From an uncultured Flavobacteriales bacterium (GTDB lineage Bacteria; Bacteroidota; Bacteroidia; Flavobacteriales_D; Crocinitomicaceae): DNA of 51,788 bases. Positions 1-7,601 of this stretch are shown here, piece after piece. The DNA is taken from NCBI GenBank assembly GCA_913059205.1, contig CAJXRM010000010.1, forward strand, positions 1 through 51,788, written 5' to 3'. Both the position numbers and the translations under genes were made by a program. Numbering within the stretch: the stretch's first letter is position 1; each line of letters begins with the position of its first letter. The notes below the pieces were generated by a model, which saw only the letters and a program-made list of their open reading frames with translations, had not been told where the DNA came from and ran no database searches.

Positions 1-40
1 CTAGATTGACATCAAAACAATAATAACTTATTTTTAAAAA

Positions 41-964
41 ATGAAACTCACAATAAGCATAATCGGTTTTGGGAATATTGGAAAAGCAATCTGTTCTCTA
101 TTATTGCCTTTTAAAGGGTATGAATTTACCATTAATATTATTGATACGAATGAAGAAGTTCAAGGAGCGATTTTAGACTTTCAGCATGGAAATCAATTGT
201 TTAATGCACATAAAATCGTTTTTAATAATTTCGATTTATTCAATGAATCAGCCTATGTTTTTCACTGTGCTGGCGCATCTGTGCCAAAAGGACAATCGCG
301 ATTATTCACCTGTAATGAAAGCATTAGAATTACTGAGGCTGTATTAAAAAATTACTCACCTCGCGTTAACCCCATTTTTATTATTGTTTCAAATCCAGTC
401 GAAATAATAGCAACAATAACGCAGAAAATCACAGGATTACCTTCCAGTTCGATAATTGGAACAGGAACACTTTTAGATTCATTGCGTATGAATTATTGTA
501 TTTCCAAAAGCCATCCTGAACTCGTGAATGTGAATTCAGTAGTTATTGGCGAGCATGGAAGTACTGCTTTTTACAGCCGTCAATTATCTCAAATTAATGG
601 TGAAAATTCAAGTTCATACTTAAACGACGAAACTATAGAACAATTGATGACAGAAGTTGTGAATTCAGCAGCCCTTATTAAAACAACTCAAAAAGCGACC
701 ATATACGGTGTGAGTTTTTGTGCAATCCGAATTTTTGAGTCTTTACTATCTAAAGATGATTTCTATTACCCGGTGAGCACCAAAATTCCTGATTGGTTAA
801 AATCTTCCCTTAAAACAGATGGAGTGTATTTAAGTCTTTATTCTAAAATCTCATCGAATGGCGCTTTTCCGGATCCAAACTACCAACCCAATAAACAAGA
901 GCTACAATTATTACAGAAATCAGTAGACTCATTATTGCCGTGTATTCCAAAACATTATTTATAG
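41..964 (+). CDS. Lactate/malate dehydrogenase-fold NAD-dependent oxidoreductase, substrate uncertain
   Basis: 307 aa, the usual length for the LDH/MDH family, starting at an ATG after an A-rich leader. The N-terminal Rossmann motif GFGNIGKA is at about residues 9-16, the GTxLDSxR-type motif at 140-149 (D146, R149), and the catalytic-histidine motif GEHGS at 170-174 (H172). The substrate loop reads AGASVPKGQSR. Aligned to AGxxQKPGETR, the discriminating position (Gln for lactate, Arg for malate) is Val81 and the following Lys-Pro is inverted, while the loop Arg87 is kept. By family it should reduce or oxidise a 2-oxo/2-hydroxy acid in the cytoplasm, but neither lactate nor malate is predicted with confidence. 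It may be co-directional with the radical SAM gene 81 bases downstream, though that gene has its own promoter-like element. Confidence 0.8.
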   Translation: MKLTISIIGFGNIGKAICSLLLPFKGYEFTINIIDTNEEVQGAILDFQHGNQLFNAHKIVFNNFDLFNESAYVFHCAGASVPKGQSRLFTCNESIRITEAVLKNYSPRVNPIFIIVSNPVEIIATITQKITGLPSSSIIGTGTLLDSLRMNYCISKSHPELVNVNSVVIGEHGSTAFYSRQLSQINGENSSSYLNDETIEQLMTEVVNSAALIKTTQKATIYGVSFCAIRIFESLLSKDDFYYPVSTKIPDWLKSSLKTDGVYLSLYSKISSNGAFPDPNYQPNKQELQLLQKSVDSLLPCIPKHYL

Positions 965-1014
965 TATTCAGTAAAGAACAACAAGTGCTTTTTCCCAATA
1001 TTTATTAATTCCAG

Positions 1015-1022
1015 TAACTTTG
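1015..1022 (+). promoter_or_regulatory. Bacteroidota -7 promoter element (TAACTTTG)
   Basis: This matches the Bacteroidota housekeeping -7 consensus TAnnTTTG exactly and is followed by C. It lies 23 bases before the TTG start of the radical SAM gene, giving a short leader. The -33 TTTG element is not clear. Confidence 0.55.
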
Positions 1023-1045
1023 CCTCACTTTAAATCCAATCTCGC

Positions 1046-3238
1046 TTGAAGGATATACTTCTAATAACTCCACCTTTTACACAGCTGAATACCCCGTATC
1101 CAGCCACTTCGTATTTGAAAGGATTTTTAAATACGAGAAGTGTTTCTTCATTTCAAATGGACCTTGGTATAGAAGTAATATTAGAACTTTTTAAACCTAA
1201 ACAACTTTCGGAAATTTTTGAACTGGCCGAAAGAAACGGGACTATTCTCTCTGAAAATTCGAAGCGCATTTTTATGCTGAAGCAAGACTATTTAGAAACT
1301 ATAGAGCCTGTTCTACAATTCTTACAAGGTAAAAGCCAAACTCTTGCGCGACAAATTTGTACAGAAAACTTCCTTCCTCAAGCATCGAAATTTGAAGAAT
1401 TGGACGATTTAGAATGGGCGTTTGGAAATATGGGAATGCAAGACAAAGCAAAACACCTTGCAACTTTATTTTTAGAAGATCTTTCCGACTTCATTACCGA
1501 ATGCATTGATGAAAATTTTGGATTTAGCCGATATGCTGAACGTCTTGGAATGAGTGCAAATTCATTTGATGAATTGTACTTTACGATGCAAAATGAATTG
1601 ACTTTAATAGACTCAATTTCGATAGATTTAATAGATAAAACAATTAAGAAAACATCACCGAAGCTCGTTTGTTTTTCCGTACCTTTTCCAGGGAATTTAT
1701 ACAGTGCCTTCCGTTGTGCTCAATACATTAAACGAAATTACCCGACGATTAAAATTTGCATGGGCGGAGGATTTCCAAACACCGAATTGCGTTCGTTAAC
1801 CGATGTGCGTGTATTTGAGTTTTTCGACTTTATTACATTAGACGATGGAGAGTTACCGGTTGAATTGTTGCACAATTATGTGGTAAATGGAAGTCCTAAA
1901 GTGTTCGAGTTTAAGCGGACATATTACCTTGATAATGGTAAAGTTATTTACAATAATTCGAGTGCAAAAGCCGATTACAAACAAGCATACCTTGGAACTC
2001 CAGATTATACTGATTTACCTCTAGATAAATATATTTCCGTTATACAAATTGCCAATCCAATGCACAGTTTATGGAGCGATGGACGATGGAATAAATTAAC
2101 CATGGCACATGGATGCTATTGGGGGAAATGTACGTTTTGTGATGTTTCACTAGATTATATCAAATTGTACGAGCCACTTGCGGCTAAAATGCTGGTTGAT
2201 CGTATGGAGCAAATTATCGCCCAAACTGGAGAACGTGGTTTTCATTTTGTTGACGAAGCAGCTCCACCAGCCTTAATGCGTTCCTTGGCAATTGAAATCA
2301 TTCAACGGAAATTAGTGGTGACATGGTGGACCAACATTCGATTTGAAAAAAGTTTCACACGTGATTTAGCAATTCTTTTGGCAAAGTCAGGTTGTATTGC
2401 CGTTTCAGGTGGATTGGAAGTCGCTTCTGATCGTTTATTGGATTTAATTCAGAAAGGAATAACCGTTGAACAAGTCGCACGCGTTACACGCAATTTAACC
2501 GAGGCGGGAATAATGGTTCACGCCTATTTAATGTACGGTTACCCTACACAAACGATTCAAGAAACTGTGGATAGTTTGGAAATGGTTCGACAGTTATTTG
2601 AAATTGGAATTGTTCAGTCTGGATTTTGGCATCAATTTGCATTAACAACACACAGTCCAATTGGCGAAAAGCCGGAAGAATTCGGTGTAATTCCCGACTA
2701 TAAATCCATCACTTTTGCAAATAACGATATTCAATTCAAGGACAAAACAGGAATTGATCATTCAAAGTTTAGCTTTGGATTGAAAAAATCCCTGTTCAAT
2801 TATATGCATGGAATTGGTTTTGAACTTCCTTTGAATGACTGGTTCAACTTTAAATTGCCTCGAACTACAATTCTACCTAACTTTATATCCAATTGCTTAG
2901 AGAGCGAATTAATGACAATATCGAAACCTAGCGCGAAACCTATTTGGTTGGGTAGAACACCTTTGACTTCCATTTACACTAAAACTAAACGTGGAGAATC
3001 TTGGGAAATGATGCAACTTGCAATACATGATAAACGCGAATGTATCGAAATCAATTTAGATATTGAACAGGGGAAATGGTTTATGGAACAGCTAGTTAAA
3101 ATGTCTGTTTATTCAACAAATTACCCAACGATTGGTGAATTGAAAATTGATTTTGAATCAAAATTTGAAGATTTTGAATTGTTCTGGTATTCTAAGCCCA
3201 TTAGTCAATTAAGAGATGCTGGCCTAATTGTTACATAA
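1046..3238 (+). CDS. B12-binding-domain radical SAM protein of unknown function
   Basis: 730 aa with a TTG start, supported by the promoter-like element just upstream. The N-terminus (ILLITPPFTQLNTPYPATSYLKGFL) looks like the cobalamin-binding-like fold found before many radical SAM cores, with a glycine-rich turn GGGFPNTELRSL near residue 235, but no DxHxxG cobalamin motif. The radical SAM cysteines are C357, C362 and C365 in HGCYWGKCTFCD, a CX4CX2C spacing rather than the usual CX3CX2C. Further core motifs follow, such as YGYPTQT near 500. The substrate is unknown; B12-radical SAM enzymes often methylate or modify lipids and peptides. A hairpin terminator follows the stop codon. Confidence 0.8.
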   Translation: MKDILLITPPFTQLNTPYPATSYLKGFLNTRSVSSFQMDLGIEVILELFKPKQLSEIFELAERNGTILSENSKRIFMLKQDYLETIEPVLQFLQGKSQTLARQICTENFLPQASKFEELDDLEWAFGNMGMQDKAKHLATLFLEDLSDFITECIDENFGFSRYAERLGMSANSFDELYFTMQNELTLIDSISIDLIDKTIKKTSPKLVCFSVPFPGNLYSAFRCAQYIKRNYPTIKICMGGGFPNTELRSLTDVRVFEFFDFITLDDGELPVELLHNYVVNGSPKVFEFKRTYYLDNGKVIYNNSSAKADYKQAYLGTPDYTDLPLDKYISVIQIANPMHSLWSDGRWNKLTMAHGCYWGKCTFCDVSLDYIKLYEPLAAKMLVDRMEQIIAQTGERGFHFVDEAAPPALMRSLAIEIIQRKLVVTWWTNIRFEKSFTRDLAILLAKSGCIAVSGGLEVASDRLLDLIQKGITVEQVARVTRNLTEAGIMVHAYLMYGYPTQTIQETVDSLEMVRQLFEIGIVQSGFWHQFALTTHSPIGEKPEEFGVIPDYKSITFANNDIQFKDKTGIDHSKFSFGLKKSLFNYMHGIGFELPLNDWFNFKLPRTTILPNFISNCLESELMTISKPSAKPIWLGRTPLTSIYTKTKRGESWEMMQLAIHDKRECIEINLDIEQGKWFMEQLVKMSVYSTNYPTIGELKIDFESKFEDFELFWYSKPISQLRDAGLIVT

Positions 3239-3245
3239 AACAAAA

Positions 3246-3263
3246 GCCCTCATATCTGAGGGC
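3246..3263 (+). terminator. Hairpin after the radical SAM gene
   Basis: Perfect 7-bp stem GCCCTCA / TGAGGGC around a TATC loop, 8 bases past the stop codon at 3238. The T-rich stretch lies about 10 bases downstream rather than immediately after, so it may be a weaker terminator. It separates two convergent genes. Confidence 0.55.
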
Positions 3264-3299
3264 CTCTGCAATTTTATTTTTTAACCTAACCAAAAAAAT

Positions 3300-3324
3300 A
3301 AAATGAACCTTCGGTTATCATTTT
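3300..3324 (-). terminator. Hairpin overlapping the cysN stop codon
   Basis: The stem AAAATGA / TCATTTT plus ACC / GGT closes on a TTC loop and overlaps the cysN TGA stop (3318-3320). Read on the minus strand it is followed by a T-rich run. It probably ends the cys operon transcript. Confidence 0.4.
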
Positions 3325-4559
3325 ACGATTCCCAGCGCAACAGTATTGTTGCTCTGTTCGTCAATCAAAATGAATACGCCATTATGCCTGTTTTCTTTAA
3401 AAGAATCAAGGAAAGCAGGCTGACTTAACCTTAGCTTAACACTACAAATATCGTTTAATTTTATTGATTCTGAATCATTTAGTTCCACTAATTTTATCGG
3501 ATCAATTGTAAAATTAATTTCATTTATTTTAACTGGAAATTGACGTGCGCCAGATTTTAATAAGTATTTGGCGTTCAATAAAGCCGGTTTATCATCCATC
3601 CAAACTAAGGTCGATATTAATTCATTTTTCGGTTCTGGAATTGCGTTTTCCTTTACCAATAAGCTTCCTCTACTAATATCGATTTCATCCGCTAAAGAAA
3701 TAGTTACACTATCTCCCGCCTCAGCTTTTTCTAGAATATCTTTATATCTTCTTATTTCTGTTACCTTACTTTGTTTCAAAGATGGAAGTGAAACAATCGT
3801 TTCACCCACTTTTATTGCACCACTTATTACTTTTCCAGCGTAGCCGCGATAGTCCACAAACTGTTCGTTCTGAACATGAAATACCTGCTGCACATCATAA
3901 CGAAATGGAACTTCTTTGAGCTTGTTTTCCTTCGATTCATGCAATAGTTGGTTCAAGGTTTTGCCCTTATACCATCCCATATTATTCGAAGAAACAACAA
4001 CATTATCTCCTTTTAAAGAACTGATCGGTACGATTGAAAATTCAATATCGGGATTAAAATTTGCAACCATCGCTTTGATTTCGATAGCGATTGATATAAA
4101 CTGGTCTTCAGAGTAATCGACCAAATCCATTTTGTTAACGCAAAAAATCACGTTGTCCAACTCCAATAATTGACTAATATAAAAATGGCGATGACTTTGC
4201 TCCAGCAAGCCTTTTCGAGCATCAACAAGAATGATTGACAAATTGGAGTTCGATGCTCCCGTAACCATGTTTCGGGTGTATTCTATGTGTCCAGGACTGT
4301 CTGCAATTATGAACTTTCTTGTTGATGTAGAAAAGTAAATATTTGCTACATCAATTGTAATACCTTGTTCACGTTCAGCTATTAATCCATCTGTAATAAC
4401 GCTTAAATCTAAATCTGCAAGTCCTTTTTCCTTGGTCTTTTTGATAACCAATTCTTCTTGCTCTTTAGTCAGTGCATTATTGTCGTACAATAATCTTCCA
4501 ATAAGCGTACTCTTTCCATCGTCCACACTTCCTGCAGTGCTAATTCTAACTATTTCCAT
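3318..4559 (-). CDS. cysN: Sulfate adenylyltransferase subunit 1 (GTPase subunit)
   Basis: 413 aa EF-Tu-like GTPase that drives formation of adenosine 5'-phosphosulfate (APS) from sulfate and ATP together with CysD. The P-loop GSVDDGKS is at 10-17, the switch II DSPGH at 87-91 and NKMD at 142-145. A beta-barrel domain and a C-terminal domain follow. It is shorter than the roughly 475-aa enterobacterial protein and carries no fused APS kinase (CysC) domain. Its ATG shares one base with the cysD stop (TAATG), indicating translational coupling in the order cysH, cysD, cysN. The annotation is secure from motif order and context. Confidence 0.96.
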   Translation of the reverse strand: MEIVRISTAGSVDDGKSTLIGRLLYDNNALTKEQEELVIKKTKEKGLADLDLSVITDGLIAEREQGITIDVANIYFSTSTRKFIIADSPGHIEYTRNMVTGASNSNLSIILVDARKGLLEQSHRHFYISQLLELDNVIFCVNKMDLVDYSEDQFISIAIEIKAMVANFNPDIEFSIVPISSLKGDNVVVSSNNMGWYKGKTLNQLLHESKENKLKEVPFRYDVQQVFHVQNEQFVDYRGYAGKVISGAIKVGETIVSLPSLKQSKVTEIRRYKDILEKAEAGDSVTISLADEIDISRGSLLVKENAIPEPKNELISTLVWMDDKPALLNAKYLLKSGARQFPVKINEINFTIDPIKLVELNDSESIKLNDICSVKLRLSQPAFLDSFKENRHNGVFILIDEQSNNTVALGIVK

Positions 4560-5455
4560 TAAAAATACCCTCCTTTTTTTCGCTCTTCCAATGCTGACTC
4601 ACTTCTTTTATCGTCAATTCTTGCGCCTCTTTCCGAATGCTTTGAGGCAACATTTTCATGTAAGATTTTCTCCACTGTATCAGCTTCAGAAACGAAAGCT
4701 GCCGTACACGTCATATCTCCTACTGTTCTAAATCGTATTACTTTTTCAAGAATTTTATCCGATTCAACTATATTTAAATGATCTGAATATGCCAAATATG
4801 CTCCGTCTCTCTCAACTAATTTTCGTTTATGAGAAAAGTAAATAGAAGGCAATTCCAAATTTTCTTGCAAAATATAAGACCATATATCCTCCTCTGTCCA
4901 ATTACTAATTGGGAAAGCGCGCACGTTTTCACCAAATTGAATTTTTCCATTCAGTTGCATAAAGGGCTCAGGTCGTTGCTTTTTATAATCCCACTGACCA
5001 AAGTCATCACGAACTGAAAAAATACGCTCTTTCGCACGGCTTTTCTCTTCATCTCTACGAGCTCCTCCCAAACAAGCATCAAAAGCAAACTCCTCTATCG
5101 CATCTAAAAGGGATACCGTTTGCAATGCATTTCGACTGGCATACTTACCAGTTTCCTCCTGCACTTTGTTGTTGTCTATAGCATCTTGAACGTAACGTAC
5201 AATTAGGTTTGCGTCGAGTTTATTTAAATAATAATCTCGAAACTTAATTGTTTCTGGGAAATTATGGCCCGTATCGATATGCAAAAACGGGAACGGGATT
5301 TTTGTAGGATAAAACGCCTTTTTTGCCAAATGTGCCATAACGATTGAATCTTTCCCTCCTGAAAATAACAGCGCTGGATTTTTGAATTGCGCAGCTACTT
5401 CCCGTAAAATGTATATACTCTCGTTTTCTAAATCGTAAAGGTGTTTATTCCTCAT
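4559..5455 (-). CDS. cysD: Sulfate adenylyltransferase subunit 2
   Basis: PP-loop ATP pyrophosphatase subunit that adenylates sulfate to APS with CysN. I place the start at 5455 (MRNKHLYDLENES, 298 aa) rather than at the upstream in-frame ATG at 5485. The upstream start would overlap cysH by 19 bases, whereas the 5455 start has an AGAAGGA-like ribosome site directly before it and matches the usual N-terminus, which begins just before the HL-x-x-LE-x-ESI region. The PP-loop SGGKDS is at residues 32-37. The C-terminus has the basic, Ser-rich tail ending KKGGYF that is typical of the family. It follows cysH in the same operon. Confidence 0.95.
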   Translation of the reverse strand: MRNKHLYDLENESIYILREVAAQFKNPALLFSGGKDSIVMAHLAKKAFYPTKIPFPFLHIDTGHNFPETIKFRDYYLNKLDANLIVRYVQDAIDNNKVQEETGKYASRNALQTVSLLDAIEEFAFDACLGGARRDEEKSRAKERIFSVRDDFGQWDYKKQRPEPFMQLNGKIQFGENVRAFPISNWTEEDIWSYILQENLELPSIYFSHKRKLVERDGAYLAYSDHLNIVESDKILEKVIRFRTVGDMTCTAAFVSEADTVEKILHENVASKHSERGARIDDKRSESALEERKKGGYF

Positions 5456-5466
5456 TCCTTCTAATT

Positions 5467-6072
5467 TTATGTGTGTAATCCACACTCTCTATTCGCTAAT
5501 GCTTTTGTTGGGTCGTAGTATTTATTTTCCGACTCTAAATTAAATTCCTTCAAATATCCGTCCAATTCTTCACTTGTCCAATAAAAAAATGGAGCAATTT
5601 TTAAAATTCCATTTCCTTGAGTTACTATATCCAATTCAGATCGAAATGCAGTTTGATCTTTTCGCAGGTTCGTAAACCAAACATCGGGTTCGTGCTTTTG
5701 CATTGCACGTGCAAATGGTTCCAATTTTACTTGTCGCGTAAACTCTTCGTGCTCGGGAGTATCAATTTCTGGTATTCCCAATTTGATGTTTCGATAAGCA
5801 ACGGTTTGCTGTGGAACAAACATGTCTATATTTAATCCCAATTGTTTAATTGTTCTTTCTGCATGCAAGTATGTTGATGTGGTGTTATAGCCACTATCAC
5901 ACCATATAACATTGACATCACTTTTTTGCTGGGAAACAAGGTGCAATATTGTTGCTTCATACGGACTAAAGTTTGTGGTTAAGACAGGTTTTTTAGCCAC
6001 AGATAGCGCCCATCGAACTATCTCGGAAGGTTGTTTGTGTCTTAATTCTGCGTTTATTTTTGTTAAATCCAT
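5467..6072 (-). CDS. cysH: Phosphoadenylyl-sulfate (PAPS-type) reductase
   Basis: 201 aa member of the adenylyl-sulfate reductase family; it reduces the activated sulfate to sulfite with thioredoxin. The catalytic C-terminal ECGLH motif is present (C197). The paired cysteines that bind the 4Fe-4S cluster in APS-type reductases are absent: the corresponding region reads TNLRKDQTAFR, like the cluster-free PAPS type (TGLRREQS...). That predicts PAPS as substrate, yet no APS kinase gene is seen in this window. Its ATG shares one base with the stop of the upstream DUF2061 gene, and it lies 11 bases before cysD by the revised cysD start. Confidence 0.9.
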   Translation of the reverse strand: MDLTKINAELRHKQPSEIVRWALSVAKKPVLTTNFSPYEATILHLVSQQKSDVNVIWCDSGYNTTSTYLHAERTIKQLGLNIDMFVPQQTVAYRNIKLGIPEIDTPEHEEFTRQVKLEPFARAMQKHEPDVWFTNLRKDQTAFRSELDIVTQGNGILKIAPFFYWTSEELDGYLKEFNLESENKYYDPTKALANRECGLHT

Positions 6073-6296
6073 TATCTTTTCAATAGTTTAAACCAAGCCC
6101 TTTCGTGAAGATAATACAATATCATCTTAGTTACAATTTCAATTCCTCCAATACTAAGCGCAATGTCCAATTTACCAGTTAATAAATAAGATATAAACAT
6201 GGTGTCTAATGTACCTATAATGCGCCAAGACACTGTTTTAAACAATGAGATTTTGTTGTCACTCGATTCTCTGAATTTTATTGCGTCAATTATCAT
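6072..6296 (-). CDS. DUF2061 membrane protein, first gene of the cysHDN transcript
   Basis: 74 aa with two hydrophobic segments, matching the DUF2061 pattern SWRIIGTLDT...GGIEIVTKM.LYYLHERAW. I use the ATG at 6296. The in-frame upstream ATG at 6317 lies inside the -7 promoter element, and the 6296 start aligns with the N-terminus (MI.D..K) of the paralogue at 7302-7532. Its biochemical role is unknown. DUF2061 genes are often seen beside sulfate assimilation genes, so a role in sulfate or sulfite handling is an inference from context. Its stop codon overlaps the cysH start. Confidence 0.85.
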   Translation of the reverse strand: MIIDAIKFRESSDNKISLFKTVSWRIIGTLDTMFISYLLTGKLDIALSIGGIEIVTKMILYYLHERAWFKLLKR

Positions 6297-6314
6297 TTTA
6301 CAAAAAATAAAGCG

Positions 6315-6322
6315 CAAATATA
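6315..6322 (-). promoter_or_regulatory. -7 promoter element (TATATTTG) for DUF2061-cysHDN
   Basis: Exact TAnnTTTG match followed by CG on the minus strand, 18 bases ahead of the DUF2061 start at 6296. It implies a separate transcript for the cysHDN unit, distinct from the Rrf2 gene upstream. Confidence 0.6.
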
Positions 6323-6325
6323 ATT

Positions 6326-6346
6326 ATCCTATCGGATTAGTAGGGT
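6326..6346. promoter_or_regulatory. Imperfect palindrome, candidate operator of the Rrf2 regulator
   Basis: CCTA-N9-TAGG dyad with flanking A/T symmetry, sitting immediately upstream of the -7 element, in the spacer/-33 region of the DUF2061-cysHDN promoter. A repressor bound here would block RNA polymerase. Assignment to the Rrf2 protein encoded at 6880-7284 is inference; I found no second copy in front of the Rrf2 cassette. Confidence 0.35.
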
Positions 6347-6396
6347 AATAAATTGAGAAAATTTAGATTTCCTTACAAGATTGATTGTTTTGTCGG

Positions 6397-6855
6397 CTAA
6401 TTATTAATGATTATGGTGGTTTTTTTCTGTTCTTCAGAAAACTTCATTCCATTAATTCTACAAAATTGTTTAATCGCTGTTTCGTTGAGAGACCCTTCGT
6501 TTATTAAGTCTTCTGATACAATTTGATCAGCCAATGCTTTTTTCCCACCTACAATTCGTATTTCACATTTATCCATGCCTTCATTGAAAAATGTAATATC
6601 AAAATAACCTATTCTTCCATTTGGATTTGCAGATGTCACTTGGCTTGGACTATTGTAAAAATAGGCATTAAAATAAATGAGTTTTTCACCGGCTAGATTC
6701 GTTATTGTGTAAGCATCTGGATAGGTTGTCGACACCATCTTAAATGCTGGTTCTTCATTTACGCTTACCAAATCCTTTTTAACTGATACTTTGTGACCTT
6801 GGGACCATGCAGTACATGAAAAGACTAATAGTGAAAGAATAAAAAACAATTTCAT
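6397..6855 (-). CDS. Secreted hypothetical protein in the cys cluster
   Basis: 152 aa with a clear signal peptide (MKLFFILSLLVFSCTAWSQG), predicted periplasmic. I do not recognise a domain. The mature part is a mixed alpha/beta-like sequence with NGRIGYFDITFFN and a charged C-terminus. It has a single Cys after the signal region (C97, KCEIRIVGGKK), plus one inside the signal peptide that does not form a convincing lipobox. It lies 24 bases after the Rrf2 gene and about 80 bases before the DUF2061-cysHDN promoter, so it is probably co-transcribed with the Rrf2 gene. Confidence 0.75.
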   Translation of the reverse strand: MKLFFILSLLVFSCTAWSQGHKVSVKKDLVSVNEEPAFKMVSTTYPDAYTITNLAGEKLIYFNAYFYNSPSQVTSANPNGRIGYFDITFFNEGMDKCEIRIVGGKKALADQIVSEDLINEGSLNETAIKQFCRINGMKFSEEQKKTTIIINN

Positions 6856-6879
6856 ACTAAATGTTATTTGTAATTAATA

Positions 6880-7284
6880 CTATATATCAGCAATTGATTT
6901 GTTTTCGACTACCGCCAGAACATTATCTCTTACTTGAACCATCATTCTATTTAAATCACATGTCTCTTCGCTTGTACAATCATTGCACTTTTCATAATAA
7001 TTTAAACTTACACAAGGCAGCCAGGCAATTGGTCCTTCAAGCGCTCTAAACACAGATGCTACTGAAATCTCTTTTGCTGGTTTCAACAGGTAATATCCTC
7101 CGCCTTTCCCTTTTTTGGATCCCAAAAAGCCACGCTTCTTTAAATCCAGCAAAATGGCTTCTAAAAATTTTTGGGAAATGTTTTGATTCGTTGCGATTTC
7201 TAAAATGGAAACAGGAATTTCAGGCGACTTTTTTGCCAAATAGCTGAGTGCTTTTAAACCATATTTCGTTTTTTTTGAAATCAT
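6880..7284 (-). CDS. Rrf2-family transcriptional regulator
   Basis: 134 aa winged-helix regulator of the Rrf2 (IscR/CymR) family. The N-terminal HTH (KKTKYGLKALSYLAKK...ISQKFLEAILLDLKKRGFL) is followed by the wing GSKKGKGGGYYL at 56-66 and the C-terminal helix. Four cysteines, C91, C100, C103 and C109, cluster where IscR and related proteins carry Fe-S ligands, so it may sense iron-sulfur or sulfur status. Its place 17 bases after one DUF2061 gene and upstream of cysHDN points to control of sulfur assimilation, as for other Rrf2 proteins such as CymR; that is inference. Confidence 0.9.
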   Translation of the reverse strand: MISKKTKYGLKALSYLAKKSPEIPVSILEIATNQNISQKFLEAILLDLKKRGFLGSKKGKGGGYYLLKPAKEISVASVFRALEGPIAWLPCVSLNYYEKCNDCTSEETCDLNRMMVQVRDNVLAVVENKSIADI

Positions 7285-7301
7285 CTATGAAAAAATTGCT
7301 T

Positions 7302-7532
7302 TTATATTTTTCGCTTTAAAATATTTATCCATGCTCTTTCATGAAGAAAGTATAACGCCATTTTTGTTATAACTTCAAATCCACCAATACCCAATGCCAC
7401 CTTTACTTCACCAGTGAATAAATAGGAAATAACTATTGTATCAATAGTTCCTATGATTCTCCATGATATTGCCTTCATCACCGATATTTTCGGGTCATTT
7501 GCGGATTTTATTTTAAAAAGGTCTAATATCAT
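7302..7532 (-). CDS. DUF2061 membrane protein (second copy)
   Basis: 76 aa and clearly paralogous to the protein encoded at 6072-6296: both have ISWRIIGT-DT, an ISYL-TG segment, GIGGFEVITKMALYFLHERAW and a basic C-terminal tail. Two membrane segments are predicted. It is the first gene of the minus-strand cassette DUF2061, Rrf2 regulator, secreted protein. Function unknown. The two copies flank the regulator and the secreted gene, suggesting local duplication. Confidence 0.85.
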   Translation of the reverse strand: MILDLFKIKSANDPKISVMKAISWRIIGTIDTIVISYLFTGEVKVALGIGGFEVITKMALYFLHERAWINILKRKI

Positions 7533-7601
7533 ACGATTTATTTAATTATTCGTGACGAAAAAATGAAAAATTTACTTGTAAACCAGTTCATGATTTTCAA
7601 T

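Noticed and set aside
1..40. Adapter sequence at the left end
   Set aside because: The first 40 bases look like ordinary AT-rich upstream DNA with no mosaic-end or adapter match.
7533..7601. Near-palindrome TTCGTGACGAA upstream of the first DUF2061 gene
   Set aside because: Short and unsupported by a second copy; it does not match the CCTA-N9-TAGG site at the cysHDN promoter.
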